Shown one piece after another: positions 8,392 to 13,881 of a stretch of 16,012 nucleotides of DNA. The position numbers were made by a program, and so were the translations under genes. This DNA is from an uncultured Collinsella sp. (GTDB lineage: Bacteria; Actinomycetota; Coriobacteriia; Coriobacteriales; Coriobacteriaceae): assembly GCA_905209765.1 (NCBI GenBank), contig CAJLUE010000039.1, forward strand, positions 1-16,012, in the 5' to 3' direction. Below the pieces are notes generated by a model that saw only the letters and a program-made list of their open reading frames with translations, made no database searches and was not told the origin of the DNA. Numbering within the stretch: position 1 is the stretch's first letter; the number at the start of each line of letters is the position of its first letter.

Positions 8392-8598
8392 GCGGAAAGC
8401 GCGTCCCAGTTTGAGGCGGGATTCCGGGATGAGCTTTCCGCCAACAGCCCATCCGGAAAATGCATCCCATTCCGAATGAGGATTCCGGGATGCGGTTTCC
8501 ACTTGATGTGCCATCCGGAAACTACGTCCCAGTCTGAGTGCGGATTCCGGGACGCACTTTCCGCCTGGGCCGCCATTGGGAAAGCGCGTCCCACCCTG
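8392..8598. repeat. Array of four ~61-bp hairpin-forming repeat units, the last one half
   Basis: The units start near 8393, 8454, 8516 and 8577, giving periods of 61, 62 and 61. Each complete unit has an outer stem (GGAAA/TTTCC), a small internal loop and an inner stem. The inner stem is CGTCCC/GGGATG in unit 1 (with one G-T pair), GCATCCC/GGGATGC in unit 2 and CGTCCC/GGGACG in unit 3. An 18-base loop ends in GATTCC in each. Unit 1 has a perfect 9-bp outer stem (8392-8400 with 8433-8441). Spacers between units are 11-14 bases and end in CCAT. Unit 4 has only the left half. The pairing changes on both sides of the stem, so the hairpin rather than a protein appears to be preserved. Confidence 0.8.
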
Positions 8599-8608
8599 CG
8601 TTGCCGTA

Positions 8609-8655
8609 GCGTTTTCTTTACGCCCGCGCCCTGCATAGAGTTCGATTCTCCGCGG
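8609..8655 (+). repeat. 47-bp direct repeat, left copy
   Basis: It is identical over 47 bases to 8820-8866; the flanks differ at once on both sides. It starts GCGTTTTCTTTACGCCCG and ends GATTCTCCGCGG. The two copies are 211 bases apart start to start. A candidate duplicated attachment core, or a dispersed chromosomal repeat. Confidence 0.85.
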
Positions 8656-8732
8656 GTTTGGGGTTCCATTGATGCGGCGCATGGCAGGCTGAGATTCGAT
8701 AAACATCGCATCCATATTGAGCTGATAGTTTG

Positions 8733-8781
8733 CGCGGAGAATCCGCGTATTTGCTTCGCAAATCCGCACCGGCTTCGGCCG
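8733..8781. repeat. Cluster of small stem-loops between the two 47-bp repeats
   Basis: CGCGGAGAATC at 8733-8743 is the inverted complement of the end of the left 47-bp repeat. ATTTGC/GCAAAT with a TTC loop follows at about 8749-8763. CGGC-TTCG-GCCG, a UUCG-capped hairpin, lies at about 8770-8781. No T-run follows on either strand, so I do not call terminators. The rest of 8656-8815 shows nothing codable. Confidence 0.5.
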
Positions 8782-8815
8782 CCTGCCGGCGTCCTCGCCC
8801 GCGGGCTAAAAACGC

Positions 8816-10384
8816 TTACGCGTTTTCTTTACGCCCGCGCCCTGCATAGAGTTCGATTCTCCGCGGTACGGACAAGAAATAAAAAGGCAGGTAGATATAA
8901 GTATCTACCTGCCTGTTACTTATGGTGGAGCTGGCGTTCATTCGGTCGAACACCTCGCCACCTGGACCTATAGCGCCAGGCAGCGACGGATTATCGCCCA
9001 AGCCGGCAGAGTCGTCAAACGTGAACGCCACGCGCAGGCCGTCGTCATCGTCGGGGCCGCCCAGCACCACGCGCGCCACGAACGTGCGCAGGAGCTGCGC
9101 GTCGTCCACCTCGGCGGCGGCCATGCCCTCAAGCCAGAACAGCGCGCGGTCGTAGTCAAGGCGGGCGGCCTCAAGGGCCTCGGCCGTGCGCAGCTCGTCC
9201 TTGAGGAGCGCCTGCCGCTGCTTCAGCGCGTCTATGCGCTCCTTGCCGCCCGGCGGCGCGATGCCCGACTCGATGGCCGCCCATATGTTGGAGAACGCCG
9301 TCTCGATCTTGGCCAGCTCGCCCTTTATGGTCTCGCTCAAGGGCTTCTCGTCGGCGCGCTCCTTCTCGGCGTCGGCCAGCATGCGAGCGATGCGCTCGCG
9401 GCTGTCGGCGCTGCCCAGGGCCTCGCGCACGGCGTCGGCCACGCGCTTCTCCACGACATCGCGGCGCACGGTGCGCCCGCAGCTGCGGCAGCGGTAGTAG
9501 TGATAGGGCCTGCCCGACTTGCCCGTGCCGCTGGTGCCGGTCATCAGCCCGCCGTCGCGCCCGTCGTAGAGCTTGCCCGTGAGCGGGAAGTCCCACGCTT
9601 CGGTCTTGGCGCGGGGCCTGTGCGAGTCCTCAAGCATCCGTATCACCCTCTCCTCGTCATCCATGGGAACGATGGCGGGCATGCCGCCGGGCACGACCAC
9701 GCCCGCGTAGCGGTACTCCCCGCCGTTCTCCCGCCGCATCAGTATGCGGCGCACCGTCTGGAAGCGCCACTTGCCGCCGCGCTTGGTGCGGTACGGCTCC
9801 CAGGCGCGCACCACGTCGGCCACCGACTTGCCCGACAAGACCATGCGCACGCCCAGACGGATGGCGGCGGCCTCCTCCTCGTTGACCACGTAGCGCCCGT
9901 CCACTATGTCCCAGCCGTAGCGCACGCAGCCGTTGGCCATGCACCGCTCGGCGTTCTTCTGTATGCCGTCGCGTATGCGCTCGCCGTCGAGCGCGCTCTC
10001 GTACTCCGCCAGCACCTCCAGCATGCCCAGCTGCAGCACGCCCGCCGAGCCGTCCGAAATGTCCTCGCCCGCGTACAGTATCTCGACGCGGCAGCGGCGC
10101 AGCATGATGCGCGCCATGGCCATCTCGTCGCGGTTGCGCATGATTCGGGTAACTTTATATATGACCACGAAATCGAACAGCCCTCGCTTGGCGTCGGCCA
10201 TCATGCGCTGGAACTCGGCGCGGTCGGTGTTGGTGCCCGTCTGCGCGAAGTCGCAGTACGTGGCCACCACGCGCAGGTCGTTCTCGGCGCAGTAGGCGCG
10301 GGACTTCTCCACCTGTATCTCTATGGACTCGCCGCGCTGGTTGTGGCTCGAGAAGCGGGCGTATATCGCCGCGCGCCCGCCCAC
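8816..10384 (-). CDS. Large serine recombinase (phage integrase)
   Basis: This is a 522-residue site-specific recombinase that would integrate and excise the element. The N-terminal resolvase domain has YARFSSHNQ (Ser12 the likely nucleophile, Arg10) and DRAEFQRMM, then YKVTRIMRNR, where Arg80 and Arg83 are kept but Thr79 replaces the usual Asp. A recombinase domain follows. The zinc-ribbon region is unusual: KLYDGRDGG (Asp274, Asp277) stands where a Cys pair is normal, and only YRCRSC (Cys299, Cys302) remains. A coiled coil spans about residues 315-410. I chose GTG at 10384, five bases after GGAG and two bases after the repressor stop; an in-frame GTG at 10417 would overlap the repressor. 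The last 33 or so codons run through a terminator-like hairpin and the 47-bp repeat, so the true C-terminus is uncertain. Confidence 0.92.
   Translation of the reverse strand: MGGRAAIYARFSSHNQRGESIEIQVEKSRAYCAENDLRVVATYCDFAQTGTNTDRAEFQRMMADAKRGLFDFVVIYKVTRIMRNRDEMAMARIMLRRCRVEILYAGEDISDGSAGVLQLGMLEVLAEYESALDGERIRDGIQKNAERCMANGCVRYGWDIVDGRYVVNEEEAAAIRLGVRMVLSGKSVADVVRAWEPYRTKRGGKWRFQTVRRILMRRENGGEYRYAGVVVPGGMPAIVPMDDEERVIRMLEDSHRPRAKTEAWDFPLTGKLYDGRDGGLMTGTSGTGKSGRPYHYYRCRSCGRTVRRDVVEKRVADAVREALGSADSRERIARMLADAEKERADEKPLSETIKGELAKIETAFSNIWAAIESGIAPPGGKERIDALKQRQALLKDELRTAEALEAARLDYDRALFWLEGMAAAEVDDAQLLRTFVARVVLGGPDDDDGLRVAFTFDDSAGLGDNPSLPGAIGPGGEVFDRMNASSTISNRQVDTYIYLPFYFLSVPRRIELYAGRGRKENA
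8820..8866 (+). repeat. 47-bp direct repeat, right copy; candidate attachment-site segment
   Basis: This is the perfect copy of 8609-8655. It forms the 3' end of the recombinase reading frame (PRRIELYAGRGRKENA), and the stop codon lies one base beyond it. Its first 20 bases also pair with the sequence just outside: arms 8800-8815 and 8820-8839, four-base loop, two small bulges. That gives a 40-bp imperfect dyad. Position next to the integrase and at the host/phage boundary suggests part of attL, but the distal att site is not in the window. Confidence 0.6.
8877..8914 (-). terminator. Strong intrinsic terminator inside the 3' end of the recombinase frame
   Basis: A perfect 13-bp stem (AGGCAGGTAGATA at 8885-8897 with 8902-8914) and a four-base loop are followed on the minus strand by TTTTTATTTC. 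It would end leftward transcription, yet lies about 20 codons before the recombinase stop codon at 8816-8818. In another frame a TAA falls directly before the hairpin. Confidence 0.85.
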
Positions 10385-10386
10385 GG

Positions 10387-11031
10387 CTACTCCATCTCGT
10401 CGGCGGCCTGGAACCACACCACCGTGCCGATCACGCGCACGGGTCCGTCGTCCATGCCGAAAATCATGTCCTCGTAGTCCTCGAAGCTATCCGCCGACAG
10501 CATCAGCTTGGTGCTGCCCTTGTACCAGCGGCGCATGACCGCGCGGTAGTCCTCGGTCTCCACCACGGCGATGGACCCGTTGGCGGGCTGGCGGTCGGGG
10601 TCGACCAGCACGTGGCTGCCCTCGGGTATGACGCGGTTCATGCAGTCGCCCTCGACCTCCAGGGCGAACGCGCGCGGATGCCCGGCGCACACCGAGGCGG
10701 GCACCTCAACGCGGTGCGCTATCTCCTCCTCGTCGGCGAGCGCGCCGGCATGCACGCGCCCGAGCGTGAGCAGCGGCACGGTTGCGCTGCTGGCCACCAC
10801 GGGCATGGCGCCGGAAGGCAAAACAACGCCATCTGTTCCCTCGTCAATAACCTCGCCTTTACTGATATTGAAATAATCCGCAATGCGCTGAACTGCGCCC
10901 ATGCGAGGCACTGCTCGCCCGTTTTCCCACTGAGATACGGCCATAGCGGAGACGGCGGCAACTTTGCCGAACTCCTCCTGCGTCATGTCGTGCTGCGTCC
11001 TAATCCTTCGGATGTTCTCGGCTATGCTCAC
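10387..11031 (-). CDS. S24/LexA-like phage repressor with N-terminal HTH
   Basis: This 214-residue CI-type repressor is the likely keeper of lysogeny. Residues 1-60 form an XRE-family HTH (ENIRRIRTQHDMTQEEFGKV, then SAMAVSQWENGRAVP). Residues 85-214 form an S24 peptidase-like domain. The cleavage-site region GRVHAGAL contains the Ala95-Gly96 pair. The motif normally reading GDSM is VEGDCMNRVIPEGS, so Cys130 replaces the nucleophilic Ser. Aligning the following strand (AVMRRWYKG) with LexA puts Met166 at the general-base Lys. Self-cleavage by the classical route therefore looks doubtful. GTG at 11031 is chosen because GGAGG precedes it and the HTH begins there. The recombinase gene starts two bases after its stop, so the two are probably co-transcribed from the leftward promoter in the switch region. 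Confidence 0.92.
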   Translation of the reverse strand: MSIAENIRRIRTQHDMTQEEFGKVAAVSAMAVSQWENGRAVPRMGAVQRIADYFNISKGEVIDEGTDGVVLPSGAMPVVASSATVPLLTLGRVHAGALADEEEIAHRVEVPASVCAGHPRAFALEVEGDCMNRVIPEGSHVLVDPDRQPANGSIAVVETEDYRAVMRRWYKGSTKLMLSADSFEDYEDMIFGMDDGPVRVIGTVVWFQAADEME

Positions 11032-11057
11032 GTGTCCTCCTTCCGCTGCGACCGTTA

Positions 11058-11094
11058 AAATCTTTTTACAGAATATGACAAATCTTCTTTACAG
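11058..11094. repeat. Two direct operator-like repeats in the switch region
   Basis: AAATCTTTTTACAG (11058-11071) and AAATCTTCTTTACAG (11080-11094) differ by one inserted C and start 22 bases apart, about two helical turns. They flank and overlap the predicted promoters. They are candidate binding sites for the repressor or the Cro-like protein. Confidence 0.5.
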
Positions 11095-11098
11095 TCAC
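11070..11098 (-). promoter_or_regulatory. Candidate leftward promoter for the repressor and recombinase
   Basis: GTGACT (11098-11093) and TATTCT (11075-11070) are 17 bases apart on the minus strand, each with four matches to consensus. The -35 shares one base with the rightward -35. It is weaker than the rightward promoter, as expected for a regulated maintenance promoter. Confidence 0.45.
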
Positions 11099-11116
11099 TA
11101 TATGTTTGGTTATAGT
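11088..11116 (+). promoter_or_regulatory. Rightward early promoter
   Basis: TTTACA (11088-11093) and TATAGT (11111-11116) are separated by 17 bases, close to the vegetative consensus. The predicted start is near 11123, about 24 bases before the Cro-like gene. Confidence 0.7.
11097..11116. promoter_or_regulatory. Inverted repeat over the rightward -10, candidate operator
   Basis: ACTATATGTTTGGTTATAGT has perfect 6-bp arms (ACTATA/TATAGT) and an eight-base centre. The right arm is the -10 hexamer of the rightward promoter, so a protein bound here would block early transcription. Confidence 0.55.
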
Positions 11117-11146
11117 CTTAGGCATACCAAGCAAGGAGGTGATTCG

Positions 11147-11341
11147 ATGGAATTGGTTGATGCGCGCAAGAAGGCACGGTACTCACAGGAGGCCGTGGCT
11201 GGCCTTCTCGGCATCTCGCGGCCCACGTACGCAAAGATGGAAAGCAACCCCGATAGCGTGACTATCGAGGACGCCAAAAAACTGGCAAAACTTTTCGGCG
11301 TGCGTGTGGCTGATATTTTTTTCGGCAGCAACGATAGTTAA
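11147..11341 (+). CDS. Small Cro-like HTH transcriptional regulator
   Basis: This is a 64-residue XRE-family protein that is almost entirely one HTH domain: LVDARKKARYSQEAVAGLLG, then ISRPTYAKMESNPDSVTIED, then KKLAKLFGVRVADIFF. The size and fold fit Cro-type repressors and small antidote-like regulators. It is divergent from the CI-like repressor and first in the rightward operon, so a role in shutting off the leftward promoter at lytic entry is the simplest reading. The ATG at 11147 has AAGGAGG seven bases upstream; the frame is open back to 10964, but that part crosses the promoter and is not coding. Confidence 0.88.
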   Translation: MELVDARKKARYSQEAVAGLLGISRPTYAKMESNPDSVTIEDAKKLAKLFGVRVADIFFGSNDS

Positions 11342-11363
11342 ACCTATAGATAGGAGACACACC

Positions 11364-11702
11364 ATGACCACCAAGAGCTACCAGCCCGAGTTCGTCGCCG
11401 AGATCGTCGGCAAAACGCTCGACCACCTCATCGACGACCGCAAGCGCGTGGCCGTCAACTTCGAGCTGGCCGAGAACGGCTGCATGGAGGAGACGCATGT
11501 CAGCCTCAAGCGCCGCATCGCGGCCATGTGGGGCTTCCAGACGAGCGGCATCGAGCTTCTGGAGGCGAGCACGACCTGGTTCGAGCTCGGCGGCATGCAG
11601 TTCAACGTCTACAGCTCCGTGCAGTTCAGCGTGAACGGCAAGGGCTGGAGCACCGACTTCAAGACCATCGCGCGCGACACCGCGTACGACGAGAAGGAGT
11701 AG
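11364..11702 (+). CDS. Hypothetical phage early protein, 112 residues
   Basis: I do not recognise a family. The protein starts MTTKSYQPEFVAEIVGKTLD and is mixed alpha/beta by eye. It is acidic, with no signal peptide, membrane segment or metal-binding cluster, and ends in AYDEKE. The ATG at 11364 follows AGGAG; the open frame upstream reaches into the Cro-like gene and is not used. It lies 22 bases after the Cro-like stop and three bases before the next start, so it belongs to the same operon. Strong G/C third-position bias supports coding. Confidence 0.75.
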   Translation: MTTKSYQPEFVAEIVGKTLDHLIDDRKRVAVNFELAENGCMEETHVSLKRRIAAMWGFQTSGIELLEASTTWFELGGMQFNVYSSVQFSVNGKGWSTDFKTIARDTAYDEKE

Positions 11703-11705
11703 GCC

Positions 11706-11951
11706 ATGCTGAACGAGGTGACCGTACGGGGGGGGTTCACCGCCCTCAACGTGAAGAGCGGCAAGTGCGTGCTGCAGTTTGAGCTGGACCCGAAGTTCCG
11801 TGACTTCATCCCCAAGCTGGTGGAGTTCACGGGGCAGATGCTCAACATCCACGTGTACGACGACCAGGAGGTGATGTTCGTGGATAGGGACACCGGTGAG
11901 GTCGCCTACGAGGACGCCCTGCTGCTTCTGCCGGGCGTCGCGGGCGAATGA
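11706..11951 (+). CDS. Hypothetical phage protein, 81 residues, with a G-tract near its start
   Basis: Family not recognised. It starts MLNEVTVRGGFTALNVKSGK and carries VMFVDRDTGEVAYEDALLLL near the end. It is likely a small globular acidic protein. GAGAAGGAG precedes the ATG. Codons 8-10 contain a run of eight G (11728-11735); loss or gain of one G would shift the frame close to the start. The stop overlaps the next start as ATGA. Confidence 0.7.
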   Translation: MLNEVTVRGGFTALNVKSGKCVLQFELDPKFRDFIPKLVEFTGQMLNIHVYDDQEVMFVDRDTGEVAYEDALLLLPGVAGE

Positions 11952-12133
11952 CCCCGATACAGCGCGCCATGTGCGACGAGTGCGCCGCCATGATGCGCGA
12001 GTTCTACAAGGACCCAGAGAACGAGAGGAAGTTCCAGGAATGGAAAAGATCAAGGGAAAGAGGGTGCGCGTCGCAGCCGGCAAGCGAAAGACGCGCACCG
12101 CAACGGTTCACTTCCGAACCGAGACCAGTGTAA
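11948..12133 (+). CDS. Small hypothetical phage protein, 61 residues
   Basis: It starts inside the previous gene's stop (ATGA overlap). The first 31 or so residues (MTPIQRAMCDECAAMMREF, then YKDPENERKFQEW) look like genuine protein and include CDEC, a possible half metal-binding site. From about codon 32 the frame overlaps the next gene. There the third-position G/C bias drops and the residues become Arg/Ser/Pro-rich, so this tail is probably carried passively. The product is unknown. Confidence 0.5.
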   Translation: MTPIQRAMCDECAAMMREFYKDPENERKFQEWKRSRERGCASQPASERRAPQRFTSEPRPV

Positions 12134-12240
12134 CACCCGAGCAGCGCCGCGAGAGGCTGCAGGCCGTTTTCGCCGCCCTGTTCGTCTGCGCGTGCATCGC
12201 CGCCACATGGGCGCTGGAGGCAACAGTATGGCCGAGGTAG
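12040..12240 (+). CDS. Small basic protein with one predicted membrane helix
   Basis: A 66-residue protein with a strongly basic N-terminus (MEKIKGKRVRVAAGKRKTR) and a hydrophobic segment AVFAALFVCACIAATWAL at about residues 43-60. Positive charges before the helix suggest a single-pass membrane protein with its N-terminus inside. The codon third positions are mostly G or C, unlike the competing frame, which supports this reading. AGAGGAAG lies upstream of the ATG at 12040. It overlaps the previous small gene by 94 bases and the next start by 13. Its function is unknown; small membrane proteins in phage early operons sometimes act in superinfection exclusion, but nothing here shows that. Confidence 0.6.
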   Translation: MEKIKGKRVRVAAGKRKTRTATVHFRTETSVTPEQRRERLQAVFAALFVCACIAATWALEATVWPR

Positions 12241-12626
12241 ACGCCAAGGCCCAGGCCCTCGTGGCCAAGGCGTGCGGTTGGGTTGCCTCGAACCCCGATA
12301 CATGGGCGAAGCTGCGCCGCATCTGCTACCGCCTGATGCTGGAGGGCCACGTCATCCAGCGCGACAACGTGTACACCCTGGCGTGCCAGAACGGCATGAC
12401 CGTGAGCGAGGCCAGCGAGTTCAAGCGCGACCACAACCTGTGGAGCGTGCTGTCCCGCTACATGGTGCTGCAGCGCCCCTCCATGCTGGCCGCCGTGAGC
12501 TTCCGCCGCACGCCGGTGGACTCCGTGGACCTGGTGGGCACGTGGGAGGCCATCGTGGGCCCAGCCGTTTTCGCCGCCTCCACGCTAACCGAGGCGCAGG
12601 GCATCTACGACAGGGGCGCGCAATGA
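12228..12626 (+). CDS. Hypothetical phage protein, 132 residues
   Basis: Family not recognised. The protein begins MAEVDAKAQALVAKACGWV and includes KLRRICYRLMLEGHVIQRDN and SEFKRDHNLWSVLSRYM. It is mainly helical by eye, with no membrane segment. GGAGG sits eight bases before the ATG at 12228; the open frame upstream from 12192 lies inside the preceding gene. Its stop overlaps the resolvase start as ATGA, so it is translated with the resolvase and may serve the same DNA-processing stage. Confidence 0.75.
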   Translation: MAEVDAKAQALVAKACGWVASNPDTWAKLRRICYRLMLEGHVIQRDNVYTLACQNGMTVSEASEFKRDHNLWSVLSRYMVLQRPSMLAAVSFRRTPVDSVDLVGTWEAIVGPAVFAASTLTEAQGIYDRGAQ

Positions 12627-12988
12627 GGTGCACCGTCACGGTCGAGGGCCGAATGCCGAGCCTGAACGACTACATCAGCGCCGAGCGCGCCAACCGCTAC
12701 AAGGCGGCGGCCATGAAGAAGCGCGAGACGGCGCGCGTGAGGGCGGCGGCCATGCAGCAGCGAGCGCCGCGCTTCGAGCGCCGGGTGACCGTGCGCACCA
12801 CGTTCTACGAGCCCGACATGCGCCGCGACGCCGACAACGTGGGCTTCGCGCGCAAGTTCGTGCTCGACGGCCTGGTGGCGGCGGGCGTAATCAAGGACGA
12901 CTCCCGCAAGTACGTGGAGCAGTGCCCCGACAGGGTGCTCACCGACAGGGCGCGCCCCCGCGTGGTCGTGGAGGTGAGCGACGAGTGA
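12623..12988 (+). CDS. RusA-like Holliday junction resolvase
   Basis: This 121-residue protein would cut Holliday junctions formed during phage DNA replication or recombination, as a Mg-dependent dimer. The N-terminus carries GRMPSLNDYISAER (the PxxxN feature of the family). The acidic core is RRDADNVGFARKFVLDGL followed by AAGVIKDDS, giving Asp69, Asp71, Lys78, Asp82 and Asp92/93 in the RusA arrangement. The length matches RusA (about 120). It starts in an ATGA overlap with the preceding gene, and its stop overlaps the next start as GTGA. The alternative is a catalytically diverged RusA-family protein, but the acidic residues are all present. Confidence 0.88.
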   Translation: MRCTVTVEGRMPSLNDYISAERANRYKAAAMKKRETARVRAAAMQQRAPRFERRVTVRTTFYEPDMRRDADNVGFARKFVLDGLVAAGVIKDDSRKYVEQCPDRVLTDRARPRVVVEVSDE

Positions 12989-13542
12989 CCCGCCGAGACA
13001 AGGGCAGGCCACACAGGGCGTGGCGCAAGGCCGACCTCGACCGCATAGCCGAGCTGGCGGGAAAGGTGCCCGCCCGCGAGATTCGCCGCGAGCTGCGGCT
13101 GTCCAAGAACCAGTTGGATAACGCGCGGCGCGTGATCAACGCCAGCGGCGGCCACGTGTCCCTGCGCTGCTACCGCCACCGCCTGGAGCTGTGCCCGTCG
13201 TGCGGGTGCCGCAGGGCGACCCTCGGCAAGGACGGCATCTGCGAACCGTGCAGACGCCAGCAGCAGCTTGAGGCCATAGAGGCCCGCATAGCCGAGCTGC
13301 TGCCGAGGCTGACCGCAGAGGAGCGCCGCACCTACGAGCGCACCGAGTGCGGCCGAGAGAGCCGCGCCGACCCCATGCCGCAGGCCCCGGACACCTCGGG
13401 CATGAGCCGCTACGCCGCCGACAAGGCAGCAGAGGCGCACGACGAGGCCATGGAGCGGTGGCTGTGCCGTTACCTGTACCGCAGGGTCAAGGCGGCGCAG
13501 AAGCGCAAGGAGCGCATAGAGAAAAAAGTTCCGAAATCCTGA
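12985..13542 (+). CDS. HTH and zinc-finger phage protein of unknown role, 185 residues
   Basis: I chose GTG at 12985, which overlaps the RusA stop and gives a start MTRRDKGRPHRAWRK. Residues 18-52 look like a helix-turn-helix (DLDRIAELAGKVPAREIRRE, then LRLSKNQLDNARRV). Residues 70-89 hold CPSCGCRRATLGKDGICEPC, a four-Cys zinc finger. The C-terminal half is a charged, helical, coiled-coil-prone segment ending in KKVPKS. A DNA-binding role in replication or in early-to-late switching is likely but inferred. An AT-rich gap follows, so this may be the last gene of the first operon segment. Confidence 0.8.
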   Translation: MTRRDKGRPHRAWRKADLDRIAELAGKVPAREIRRELRLSKNQLDNARRVINASGGHVSLRCYRHRLELCPSCGCRRATLGKDGICEPCRRQQQLEAIEARIAELLPRLTAEERRTYERTECGRESRADPMPQAPDTSGMSRYAADKAAEAHDEAMERWLCRYLYRRVKAAQKRKERIEKKVPKS

Positions 13543-13584
13543 AAAGTTTTTATCACTTTTAGTTTTCCCAGTTAGGAGACCCAA
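13542..13584 (+). promoter_or_regulatory. AT-rich gap with a weak hairpin before the next gene
   Basis: AAAAGT (13542-13547) and ACTTTT (13555-13560) can pair around a seven-base loop, followed by AGTTTTCC. The stretch is sharply AT-richer than the genes on either side. It could be a weak terminator or hold a promoter, but no convincing hexamer pair is seen. Confidence 0.35.
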
Positions 13585-13881
13585 ATGCTCACGGAAATCA
13601 TCAGCAAGACCGTCGCGGACAAGACGGTGGACAGCATCCTGAAGCGCATCGAGCGCGCCGTCCCCGTGCCCGAGCCGGGCGACGGCGGCTTCGACGCCGC
13701 CATGCGCCAGGCGTTCAACATGGGGGCCGCCTGCATGGCCGCGCAAATCAAGAACGGCCCCGTGCCCACCAAGCGCATCGCGCTCATGGGCGAGGTGGCC
13801 CGCGTGGCGTGCCGCGCCCGCCTGGTGGGCATGGAGTGCCGCGTGGTCGTAGACGAGGGGGCCCGCGCATGCAATCGCTAG
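13585..13881 (+). CDS. Hypothetical phage protein, 98 residues
   Basis: Family not recognised. It begins MLTEIISKTVADKTVDSILK and is mainly helical. The middle GGFDAAMRQAFNMGAACMAA and the end MECRVVVDEGARACNR show no catalytic motif. AGGAG precedes the ATG at 13585. The stop overlaps the ParB-like gene by 13 bases, so the two are probably translated together. Confidence 0.75.
   Translation: MLTEIISKTVADKTVDSILKRIERAVPVPEPGDGGFDAAMRQAFNMGAACMAAQIKNGPVPTKRIALMGEVARVACRARLVGMECRVVVDEGARACNR

Noticed and set aside
8392..8598. CRISPR array
   Set aside because: The units are imperfect, the spacers are only 11-14 bp and similar to each other, and there are no cas genes.
8609..8655. 3' end of a tRNA or tmRNA gene as attachment site
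   Set aside because: TTCGATT resembles a T-loop, but the T-stem has mismatches and no matching acceptor, D or anticodon arms are found upstream of either copy.
8290..8769. Open minus-strand frames of 159 and 123 codons over the hairpin array
   Set aside because: The apparent protein repeats come from the DNA repeat; the period is not a multiple of three, the two frames carry shifted versions of the same units, and the residue composition is not protein-like.
11147..11702. Toxin-antitoxin pair made of the small HTH protein and the 112-residue protein
   Set aside because: The HTH protein is divergent from a CI-like repressor and placed like Cro; the 112-residue protein shows no toxin motif. 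It cannot be excluded but is not supported.
13521..13532. A-run (GAGAAAAAAGTT) as a programmed -1 frameshift site
   Set aside because: The heptamer A AAA AAG is not in the needed phase relative to the reading frame, and no downstream overlapping gene would be joined.
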